NCBI GenBank assembly: GCA_002633005.1
Contig: NMRA01000104.1
Coordinates: 8,824-72,823, forward strand
From: Phoronis australis
Taxonomy: Eukaryota; Phoronida; Phoronidae
Length of the DNA: 64,000 nt
Direction: 5' to 3'
The notes below the pieces were generated by a model. It did not search any database, had not been told where the DNA came from, and saw only the letters and a list, made by a program, of their open reading frames with translations. The first letter of the stretch is position 1; the number at the start of each line of letters is the position of its first letter. Position numbers and translations under genes: made by a program. Below are positions 49,801 through 58,592 of this stretch, in pieces.

Positions 49801-52800
49801 AACCAGTCCTAAGGTGAACCAGAGCTGATGTGTTCATATCATGTCCCAAATTATGAACACTTGTATAAGGGAATTGTCTCTAATCTCACAATTATTGTCA
49901 AGATGCTTTTTCAAGGATATAAATACATAGTAAGGCAAAGGGTATGTCCCTGACATTGTAATGTAGTCATGCAATGATAATGAAAGTTTGGCGCGAGCCA
50001 GATGATGTAAGCAACCTTCTCGATGTCTATTTACCTGTCGTAGCTTGCTTTAGTACTGAATATTATCTACTAACTTAAGTTCAAACCTTTTTCCTTGTAC
50101 TGTTTTCTAGCTCCACCAATTTGGGTGAAGGCTCCAAGGAACATGAATGTGTCCGTTGGTTCTAATGCCACATTCGACTGTGAACCCACGGGAAATCCTA
50201 TACCTTCAATACAGTTCTATATAAACTCCAAGAAAATATCAGGTAAAGTCATTGTATGGCAGATGATGTGCTGAAATGGCATCAGCTGGTTCTTTCTTCG
50301 GTAATGGTTGGATATAACGTGCCCGCACTTTGAAAACCTGTTTTCTTCTCTCACGGGTGTCAAACTTTGTTGTCAAAATGTGGGCACGTTTTATCCGACT
50401 GTTGCCGTTTCTTCCGAGTCTGCAGCTCCATGAAACTTTGCTAATCTGCTCCTATACATACATATTCATATACATATACATACATGTGTTCTAAAGGGTG
50501 ATCTGTAAACGTCTAGTGAAACAGTTTTGTTCCATTTAGCTTGGGAGTTAAAATTTGGTTTGTTCATCTCTGGTAAGTAGATGCACAGTGTTTGTGAAGT
50601 GCGAAGTAGTCATGCTGCACTGGCCATAGAGGGGCATGTTGTGCATTATAGATATGCTTGCTTTGTCTAGGATAAGAATAGGATCGTAATATTTATAGTA
50701 CAAATGATACACCAGTATGTTGGATGCATGGTCCAAATTACCACTCCCTCTTTTCAGTAATGCAGTTTTTAGTAGTTACCAACAACAATATGGTAGCATA
50801 TGTGGTTCAGTATAAGCACTGTGTAGGGCAGTTCAGTGTTGACTGTTTGACACTTTCCCACTTAAAATCAGCTTGCCCGCTTTTTTTCCCTTCATTTTGT
50901 GGTTGTTTTCAAATGACTTGTTCCTATGGCGAAGCAGTTTGACTGAAATTTACAATTAACTGGCCTTTTACTCCATCTTTGAATGCGTTTTATTGTTTGA
51001 GCACCACAAAGCTACAGTGATTTTAACCCTCTATGCATTATGTACTGATTGGACAATAATTGTAAACATCTGATGTTTTGTGCTTACTTACATTTACTTT
51101 CATCTTGAATGTGTGAGCGCATGTCACTGTCAAAGTAAACTTACCGTCTGAGAATCTGATATGATGAACATGACATGACAAAATAAAAATGTATTACAAC
51201 AATGGGGTTGGCACTAAAACAACCCGCTTTTCTGAGACTGTTACGGACGTGGGTGATATTGAAAACTACAAGTATTTGATGTATAAAACATACAGCAAAA
51301 CTTACATTAGTCATAGTGTGATGCACGTATAGGCAATCAACGTCTATGGTAGGGATATATCGTAGTCTCAGTGTTGAGTTTTAGTACGTTGACTATCATT
51401 GGAGCAGATTATTCAATGAATTAATCCTTAGTCCTTAAACTAGGAGCGCTGCATGAAAAGATCTCGACTTATTTTCAATAATATTGATAATTCAACATAG
51501 ACTTCACTCTCAATTTATATCAAAGCTAAAATTTGTTTGATTTAGTAACGAGACTAATACAGCATAAGAAAGGACAATCAGTGTTTTCACACACCCACAA
51601 ATACGCAGTAGATTTAGGGAACTTAGTTGAGTTCCTATTTGGGACTGCTTCATGCAACCGGGCACTGGAGTCTTATGGGTTTATGTTGGATTTAACAACA
51701 GCAGTTGCTTGCACAGGACCAATAATTGACATTATGTGGATGGTAATTATTGATGCAACAATGCATGGCAATGATAATTATCGGTGCAGTAATCTCCTTG
51801 TTTATTACACAGGTAGCCGAATGGAGTATGAACTGAAGAAGAATAAGCTGATCTTCTTAAAAGTCAAGAAACCAGACAGTTTGGTTGTCATGCAGTGTCG
51901 CATTCAGAATAAACATGGAACCATATACAAGTCTGGTTACTTAAACGTTCTTGGTAAGATTTTTTATTATCTTGTTTAGTTTGATTTTCGACTGGTTGGT
52001 TTTTATGAAGAGCATTTTGTGATGGAAAACTGCCTATTGCTTTTACTGTGCCCTTAGTTGTCTACTGTTTAATATCAATAGTTTCATTATGAATTGAATT
52101 TCTTCACATGGAGGTAGGAAATTGAGTTGACTGGTTTAGTTAGTGAAACGCCAGACACTCATAAGTGAGTGGAAGGTTCGAAAATATTAGTCTGTCTTAT
52201 GGACTGTTGTCCACCTTTTCTAATTTCTTGCTGTCTACATTGTACCATTCTGCATAAATTAACTTTATTGTCAGTTGCCCGACAAATGTGTTGGTACAGC
52301 AAAGTGATATTGGCACCATTCATTTTGCATCATTTTGCCCAGGGTCTGAACTAAACCATCTGCATTTAGCAGTACTGGACTGCTAAGGGATACAACTATG
52401 TGTAGTGTGCTTCTATGTTGTATTAAGGTTAATGGTCAACCTTCATCACTGAATTCCTTTCACATGTATCCATGGATACTGTTCAAAACATTTCATTCAT
52501 GCCTTGAACTTTCACATAATCAATTATAATCACGTGGTAACCATTTCTGATGAAAATTGTTGTTTTTTGTGTTGAAGTTGAATTTAATAAAAATCGAACA
52601 ATTCGATCACCATATCATTGTGATCAGGCACCATGTTGTCTTGGTCGACCACTATACATTGGCTTGTTGAGGCACCAGGTCGACATGGTCAATCTCCACA
52701 TCACTGTTGGTAAATCTTTCCCACCTCATCTGCTGCCTTGTCGAACTGGTTGCGCTGAATCACAGAATAGGTCAGACAATCGCAAAATTGATGACCTCAG

Positions 52801-55800
52801 TGAGATTTGATCCGCAAATTGACAAAGTCTCCATTTTCTGTCAGAATTCTTGTAACTCAATTCCTGTTGGATCATCGTTTGTCACTAATTTTGGTCTCAT
52901 TGTTTTCCAGATAACTTGGTAGTAGTTAAGCAGCCATTAGACTCCTACGTACTTTCCGAGGACAACAAACAAGCAAGCATGATATGTCATGTGTCCAGTG
53001 ACCCCAGTGACCCTGTAGACTACATGTGGCTAAAAGATGGTAAAGAATTAGGTGAATCATTGGTGTACAGTACCAGTGTGACGAACCGCCAGTCAACACT
53101 GACTGTCAGCATGAACCGTGCTCAGAAAGGAGAGACTGAAATGGACTTTGTTGGATCATACAGCTGTGTTGCCCGCACACGCTACAATGGTTGGCAGAAA
53201 GAGGTTCATGGCTACAGATTACAGTATCTGAAATCAGGTACGTATTTAGGAAAGTAATAGGGGGGTGGCTGTTATTGCTTTCTGGCTTGATGGTAATATC
53301 TCACCAAATTAGGGCACAATATGGCGAACTAGTAAAATTGGTATTTTTTTATTATTTTGTAAAAGATAAGTTGCACCAAATAAATGTAGAAACAGGCAAA
53401 TGAAATTTAAAATCTATCACTTGTCTTTACATTTAGTGAAGAGCCACACTTGTTAAGACTCGAAAGCTAGTGGTTTTTAATATTTATTTTTATTCTTTTA
53501 CCTGTTTCTACATTGTCTAATTTTATCCAGTCTCAACATATGTCATTTTAAACCAAAAAAAAACACCAGGTACTGTTTTGAGCAGTTGTGGGAATGCACT
53601 TGCGACCCTGTTAAAGCAAATAGATAATTTAAAGCTTTTGAAAGGTAAAGATAGGTCAGTTTTTGCAATTATTTTTGTCTGATATTGGTGATATTTTACT
53701 GTACTTGGGGCTTGACTGAGATGTTGCTGTAAAGTGGTTGCACAACTGTAAGTCCCCCCACTTGTTCGTGTTGAAGAATATGGTAAATGTATGTACCCCA
53801 ATTGTACATGTTGAAGAGTATGGTAACTAGGCCCCCAGGTTAATGCCGCTGAAGACCTGAGGATTGAAGGTGTTGTGCAGTATTGAATTGACCTATCGCC
53901 TGCATTTTGAGTGATGGCTGAACTGACCTATCAGAACGCAGCATTCTTGACACACCTTCGTTTCCAAGCCGCCATTTTACCCGACAAACACGTTGCGGGT
54001 TAAAACTTATTGTTTGTTTGTCAACATTTTGTAGGGGGCGGAGCTTGCGATAGGTCAATTATGATTGGTTAATTTCGATCCAAGTTGGTATGGTTGGCAT
54101 AGCGAAGTTGCTCAAGACTATTCTCCAGCATTGCACGATATTTCTCTTGAACTCGTCTTTTAGGAAGAAATTAATTTGAAATTTGGGTTTTTTCAATACA
54201 TGTAATCGGTACTTTGTATTTGTCTGTCAGCAGTCCATGATGTGACAAGTAACTCCAACATGAGTAAGTGCTATGTTCAGCCCAGATTCCTGTTAACTTG
54301 AATGACTGCAGGCTGCCTCATTGTGTTCTGTTGGAATGTATTACATGCTACACATACTATTACAATAATAACAATATAACGCTTTTTGTTTTAGCAATCC
54401 CCTCTTCCAATGTTCAAGTTTTCTGTTGTTTTCGTTCATTACTTTAACAAAGCTACCAGAGATTTTGTTAGGTGTTGACCATTGGACTGGATCCAATTTG
54501 TATTCAGAATGTCCTTTTTATTTTTCCTTAGTATGGACAACTGTTCCATTCATTTGTGGCAGCAACTCTGTGCTTGTCCTGTTCTCTTTTCATGTTCATT
54601 ACGTGCTTGCGAGTTCAAGCGGACACACAAAGAATCTGCATCTTCTTTAATTTAATGAAAATTGTTGTATCTTGTAAAAATGAATATATCGTGCACAATT
54701 GTGCTCTTTTATGTCCTTGTATGAAAACTTCTCATCATTTGGCAAGAACATGTTTAGGAACTGATGAGGCCATGCAGCTCAGCCTCAAAAATTCATTTCA
54801 GTAGGTCACGTGGTCTATATCGCATTTATACTAATCAAACAACTATTTTATGACAATATGGTTAAGTTTTACATTCATTTCTACTGACTATCTGATTTTT
54901 TAAAAATCCTGACAGATTTTTGTTGTTGCGCATCATTGTCCTGAACAAAATATCATCAAAATGTCTGGTTATGCCTCCGTTATTGTACAATATGACGTGT
55001 TCTTGTTCATTCCTGTTGTCGTGGTGATTGCAAACTCATTGTGACTGGGACAGTTGATCTCGAGATGTTGCCTTGTGCATTTGTCTGTATCCATTCGACA
55101 GTACACTATTTGGTGTACACCATACTTGAAGCGACTTTCCACTGCATATGTTGAGAAATTTCTGAAAAAGTAAAATTATTCTTATGTGTTGTTTTAACGA
55201 CTTCTGACCTACCTTGTCATGACCTCTCACCTTTGAACTCCACTTGACTGATATTTGGGCATGCATGATGACTATTCTATTGTTTCCGCATGCTCCCACT
55301 TTAAATACCTTAGTGCTGTACTAAATGGATACACTGTTTGCCAGGCAGTGAACCCCATAAACTCTGACTTGATCTGTTCAATCAAACGTTACCAGTCATA
55401 TACAGTCGGCATAATGTCACCTGTGACCGCCACCAATGTTTTACAATTTACCGCGCTGCATGGCATGCCTTTAGCTATGGATCCAGTTTTCTGTTGTAAT
55501 TTATAGAATGTATACCTTACGTTATGTTGTTTTAAGATTTTAGTGAGTTATTCAGGAATTGGTCGGTATAAAAATATTTGACAAAATGAAATTAAACTAA
55601 GATCAAATTGTTCTTAACTTTCGTAAAGCCATTTGCCAGTCCTATCTAGAGCTGAGGGCTGAATTCTGCTCTTGTTTCGTTACAGTTATTGACCGTATTG
55701 CTCTGCATTGTTACATGTTTTGTCCAATGCCTGACGCTGATGATATCAATGTAACTTCTTTTACAGGTTCCATAGTTGAACCAAAGGTGGCAGCATTGGC

Positions 55801-57562
55801 CGGTCCTTGGTATGTGGCTGTCATTGTGGGTGCCGTTGTCTTGATTATCATTATCATACTCATACTATGCATGCTGCTACGCCAAGGAGAGACGTATCCA
55901 GGTAGTTATGGTTCAGGTGTTAATGGTCTCCTAGTCTATTATCTAAGTATTTTCTTTGCTTGATTTTCTACCAGCAAGATAATGATTCTTGGATACTAAG
56001 CCAAAGGGTACAGTTTTTGTAAATAATTGATAAAAATAAAATAATTTAATATATTGATTTCACATTTTACAACTTTTTTCAAAATTTCCTGCTCCTGCCT
56101 TTTTGCTTTTGTCAGTACAAAATAACTTTTTGTGTGTATTTTTCAGTCGGTAAGAAAGAGCGGGCAGCTGGCCATGATCCCACAAAAGACGACAGTGGAT
56201 TCCATGATTATGTTAGGCCGTAAGTTTAGTCCACCCACAATTGTAAAACAAGTCCAGTGTTCTCCACATTCAAGCAGTGTTCCCGTTTACAACCTCTTTA
56301 AAAATTTAGATAATATGCAGCACGTGCATATCATACCAAAAGCAATACTTTTTTGTCCAAAATGAAAAAAACATTTGTCGCGAGCTGTTTCACCAGGTCA
56401 GAGGTAAAATCACACAGGTAGTGGTGACCTGTTAAAACCGGTCGTGGAGAACACTGATACTGTCATGTCACTGCATCTGTAGGTCCCATTTGACTAAAAC
56501 ACTTGTGGCTGTGTTCAACCGGCCTACTTGTCTAAGCTAATGAAGGTGCTTCAGTTGGAAAATTCAAAAATTGTAGTGTGGACTTTAAGCTGAGCAAAAT
56601 GTTTTGAGAAGTCTTAATGAGCGGTAACCTAAATAGTCGATTCGCTCACACGAATGGCTGTATTATTTTTTTTCACATTTGTACGATTATATTATTAGAA
56701 TGCATGTGAACCAAAAGAATCATCGCCAGATAAACTAGACAAAGAGTTGTAAGTTTAACAAGTTTAATTCGCAGCAGACAATACAACGAGGTCGAACCAG
56801 AAGGGGTCTCCCCAAACACAGTCGTACGAATAACAATGCAATGGCGCATTTCACCTCTCCTTCAGCAAACAGTGGGTCATGAGTTTTTGGCCCCATTACG
56901 GCATGGTGGCACTGAAACTGTCTTTTTGTTACCTAAAAGTAAACAAGTAGTGCATGTTTTGGGAGCTGAAATTCTTAGGAAACGGGCCTTTATTGGCACT
57001 TACAAGGAAGTCTTGTTTGTATTAAATGAGTGTGGAAGCTGAAACATGAATGGGTGTTTAAAAGGGAAACTTGGAAATATTGGGGGTGAGTGGTAAGTCG
57101 TAGATAGTCATTAATGGGCACAATTACGGTAACCACGGAAACACTGGAAAAGATGTTAGTACAAAAAGGTTGCAAATCTACAATTAGATGAACAAACAGC
57201 TGATCAAAATGAAATGAGTGATTTAGAAAGTTCTCTCACTGCTCCCATTGAAAATGTTCTGTTCTGATGTCGATGGCACGCTCTTCATTTCTCTTGGGTT
57301 TTCTAGGTGTCAGGAGCCCACAAAAGGTACAGACAGTAGTCCATCCTCACTTGATGACAGTTTTAGTAGTGATTATAAACCTGCCTATGATGATGGGTTA
57401 GACAGTGTTATAGGTATGGACGACATTGATCCAGGCAAGTTTAATGAAGATGGATCATTTATTGGTGCCTATGGAGATGAAGAGCCAGAGAACACACCTG
57501 CAAAGATTGGTCACGAACCCTATTTGTTTCAAAACAATCACGGTGTGTCGGTGTTTATTTAA
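34826..57562 (+). CDS. L1/neuroglian-type Ig cell adhesion molecule lacking FNIII domains
   Basis: Join: 34826-34889, 36181-36289, 44387-44586, 45245-45439, 46213-46356, 47736-47838, 49570-49766, 50111-50242, 51813-51953, 52911-53237, 55767-55901, 56147-56219, 57307-57562 (2076 nt, 691 aa). All introns are GT-AG with phase kept. Order: signal peptide (1-20), Ig1 (about 22-120), Ig2 (125-235), Ig3 (238-335), Ig4 (338-427), an Ig6-like domain (429-537), membrane helix (552-575) and a 116-residue cytoplasmic tail. The tail carries SGFHDYVRP, as in neuroglian (GGFHEY), and the ankyrin-binding motif FNEDGSFIGAY (FIGAY 658-662). In L1-family proteins this tail links cell contacts to the spectrin skeleton through ankyrin. 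Usual members have six Ig and four to five fibronectin III domains in over 1,100 aa; here one Ig and all FNIII are missing. A divergent L1-family paralogue is the best reading. Confidence 0.9.
36181..36289 (+). CDS. L1-type CAM exon 2: first half of Ig1
   Basis: Acceptor ctcttccag, donor gtgagc. Encodes VYLPPVITEQPAEETLF and IKLYCQAKGVPMP, matching the PP-x-ITEQ opening and the first Ig cysteine of L1-family Ig1. Confidence 0.9.
39606..39745. repeat. 69-bp tandem duplication
   Basis: Two adjacent units beginning tattgttcatgc at 39606 and 39675, sharing catgtattcccttgt and acatactgttt with a few differences. Intronic. Confidence 0.8.
41912..41975. repeat. 21-bp tandem repeat, three copies
   Basis: GAATTC-centred unit (atgaattctatctaataattt) with starts 21 bp apart; each copy contains gaattctatc. 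Intronic. Confidence 0.85.
42060..42785 (+). mobile_element. Composite tandem-core element, copy D (degenerate)
   Basis: Block sites gtggcaccctcttgtgccattttt (about 42164), gatgtcctctaggggcaattt (42367) and ggtccgcctagtggcaatttt (42615), with the between-block wording of copy B. Termini are not recognisable. Lies in intron 2 of the adhesion gene. Confidence 0.55.
43205..43490 (+). mobile_element. Composite tandem-core element, copy E (fragment)
   Basis: About two subunits: actctggtgctcccttttggc near 43335, then a B-like stretch with ttccttgatggatcttcagg, and gactactgtgg near 43468. Probably a separate fragment or the continuation of copy D. Confidence 0.5.
44387..44586 (+). CDS. L1-type CAM exon 3: second half of Ig1
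   Basis: Acceptor atattccag, donor gtaagt. Encodes SIQWKKV (core Trp), TTLLINRPVKGDEGLYQCIA (second cysteine) and GTAMS, resembling the GTALS ending of family Ig1. Confidence 0.9.
45245..45439 (+). CDS. L1-type CAM exon 4: first half of Ig2
   Basis: Acceptor tctattttag, donor gtacct. Encodes IIPARAGDSLQLPCSGPNSY, then AKYHWLRLP with the core Trp. Both key residues of the first Ig2 half are present. Confidence 0.9.
46213..46356 (+). CDS. L1-type CAM exon 5: second half of Ig2
   Basis: Acceptor tcctacag, donor gtgagt. Encodes GNLLFTFVSQADM and HYACVSYNPAIR, with the second cysteine. LNIT near its end is a potential N-glycosylation site. Confidence 0.9.
46920..47435 (-). mobile_element. Probable degenerate repeat related to the 21480-21870 copy
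   Basis: Shares ttcagaaaatatatactttt and the phrase acagtgtttttgag with the inverted MITE copy at 21480-21870. The part at 46965-47010 (tctcgaaaacggcttgatgg, then gctgaaactttcc) looks like other interspersed repeats. Boundaries are approximate. Confidence 0.35.
47736..47838 (+). CDS. L1-type CAM exon 6: first half of Ig3
   Basis: Acceptor tttgcag, donor gtaagt. Encodes MKLLYKNRSPVIAVAGRPFT, then LNCVFGGK. The LLY...C-x-FGG pattern is typical of neuroglian/L1 Ig3. Confidence 0.88.
48091..48230. repeat. 19-bp tandem repeat, seven copies
   Basis: Unit ccaaatattaccattattg at exact 19-bp spacing from 48091 to 48223, plus a partial copy. The last two units begin gcaaat. Lies in intron 6; the open frames across it are not genes. 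Confidence 0.95.
49570..49766 (+). CDS. L1-type CAM exon 7: second half of Ig3
   Basis: Acceptor gtcatag, donor gtgagt. Encodes VLNIRRVEPTDAGSWRCTG, a classical D-x-G-x-W-x-C F strand. Where the core Trp is expected after PAPTV, the sequence has K-I. Confidence 0.92.
50111..50242 (+). CDS. L1-type CAM exon 8: first half of Ig4
   Basis: Acceptor tttctag, donor gtaaag. Encodes PPIWVKAPRNMNVSVGSNAT, then FDCEPTGNPIPSIQFYIN. The APYW-like opening and the GNPxPxxxFYIN segment identify family Ig4; Phe replaces the usual core Trp. NVS and NAT are potential glycosylation sites. Confidence 0.92.
51813..51953 (+). CDS. L1-type CAM exon 9: second half of Ig4
   Basis: Acceptor ttacacag, donor gtaaga. 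Encodes KLIFLKVKKPDSLVVMQCRI, then QNKHGTIYKSGYLNVL, like the C-x-x-x-N-x-H-G ending of L1-family Ig4. The residue two before the cysteine is Met instead of Tyr. Confidence 0.88.
52911..53237 (+). CDS. L1-type CAM exon 10: complete Ig domain resembling Ig6
   Basis: Acceptor gttttccag, donor gtacgt. One exon holds a whole domain: ASMICHVSSDPSDPVDYMWL with the first Cys and core Trp, KDGKELG, STLTVS and VGSYSCVART. The HxSSDPSxxVxxxWLKD pattern resembles Ig6 of the family. Single-exon coding contrasts with the two-exon domains before it. Confidence 0.9.
54231..54263 (+). CDS. Candidate 33-bp optional micro-exon
   Basis: Acceptor tgtctgtcag (or 3 nt later, cagcag) and consensus donor gtaagt. 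It is phase-symmetric (enters phase 1, leaves phase 1), so it could be included or skipped between exon 10 and the membrane exon. It would add AVHDVTSNSNM to the extracellular stem. No transcript evidence is available. Confidence 0.4.
55686..55766 (+). CDS. Candidate 5' extension of the membrane exon
   Basis: A second acceptor (cgttacag, ending 55685) opens the same frame in the same phase as the acceptor at 55766. Using it would add 27 residues, including HCYMFCPMPDADDINVTSF, with two cysteines and a potential N-glycosylation site (NVT). The shorter form is taken as default because it is the more conventional stem. Confidence 0.35.
55767..55901 (+). CDS. L1-type CAM exon: transmembrane helix
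   Basis: Acceptor cttttacag, donor gtagtt (weak). Encodes PWYVAVIVGAVVLI continuing into an Ile/Leu run and CMLLRQGETYP: one membrane span (about residues 552-575) with Arg on the cytoplasmic side. Type I orientation follows from the signal peptide. Confidence 0.9.
56147..56219 (+). CDS. L1-type CAM exon: membrane-proximal cytoplasmic tail
   Basis: Acceptor tttttcag, donor gtaagt. Encodes VGKKERAAGHDPTKDDSGFH then DYVRP, close in pattern to the neuroglian tail that ends GGFHEYSQP. Ends in phase 2. Confidence 0.88.
57307..57562 (+). CDS. L1-type CAM last exon: ankyrin-binding tail
   Basis: Acceptor ttttctag; stop TAA at 57560-57562. A Ser/Asp-rich stretch precedes KFNEDGSFIGAYGDEEPEN, the FIGxY ankyrin site. 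The C-terminus reads QNNHGVSVFI; V-F-I fits a class II PDZ ligand. Phase (2 in) agrees with the exon at 56147. Confidence 0.93.
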
Positions 57563-58345
57563 GCATGTTACATAGAATGTGTGTTTCTGTCTTGTACTGG
57601 CTGATAGGAGTCAACAGTTGATGAGTGTACGATAGAAAATAGTTTGGTACCAGTGAAGGACATGGACTTGGAGTTGTTGTTCTTAGTGATATCTGTTGGG
57701 AGGAAAAGAAACTAGTCTCTAATTAAGTGCCAAAGATCTGTAGCATTCTCTGTACTAAAATAGAGACTAAGCAATATATACTGCCCAAAATTATGCAAGT
57801 CAGTGGGTGCTACTAGCTGGATGTTTTATTTGCCTTCACCAGTGGAGTTAGGGGTGGTTATATTATTGGTAGTGTTTGTCTGCTATTTGTCTTGTGGCCA
57901 CAGTTTTTAATGGCCCAGTCCCTCACTCATTTTGACATATACTGCCAGTACTGGAACACTAAAACTGATTAAATTTTCAGTTTGTTTAGTACTCGCCTAC
58001 AAAAAGCAATGTTAAAATTGGGGCTTTAAATATATTTCAGAGTCTGGTTGATTTTAAGTGTATTTTATGTCTGTCATTGACCACATGATTCTGTTTTGCA
58101 CAGTCACTAAAGCTCATTGTCTTGGTTCATGTTTTGTTGTGAAATTTTTTTTTTTTCTTTAATACAACAGGTGAATGTTAATAATTACACATGGTAATGC
58201 AACACAACAGGTGAATGAATGTTAATAATTACACATGGTAATGCAACACAACAGGTGGCGTGGCGTTCATTGTTTGTTTCCATGCCAAGATTCATCACTT
58301 GAATTTTATTTATTCAACTTCGGAAGTTTGTGACTTTGGCTCAAC
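57563..58345 (+). other. Probable 3' UTR of the adhesion gene, containing a short duplication
   Basis: AT-rich non-coding sequence directly after the stop codon. The 3' end is not certain: the first clear AATAAA noted is at 60653. Confidence 0.45.
58164..58257. repeat. 40/44-bp tandem duplication
   Basis: Units starting acaacaggtgaatg at 58164 and 58204, and a partial third at 58248. Unit 2 has an extra gaat. Confidence 0.9.
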
Positions 58346-58592
58346 GGGGCTTGGAATTTACCTCCTTTTAGAGGATTTCCTCTTTTGGTTTTGATTTCCT
58401 CTTATTTGATTTGCAGTTTCCTCTTTTTTCATGTCTTTTTATCATTATTTGACTTTATTCATGCAAAAAAAACATTCATTTCAGTTAAATTTTACAGCAC
58501 AAAAAATATTTCTATCACATAAGCCTAGTTAATGTGGATCCATTCATCACCTGGAAAATTTTCGTTATTTATCATTGGTCATTTCAAGCCCT
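58346..58592 (+). mobile_element. MITE-like repeat, copy 2 (cttgaaattt family)
   Basis: Left end gggcttggaattt (58347 on) and right end atttcaagccc (58581-58591) are imperfect inverted repeats. The interior matches 7397-7612, including tttcctctt runs, ttttacagcacaaaaaata and catcacctggaaaatttt. Confidence 0.65.
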
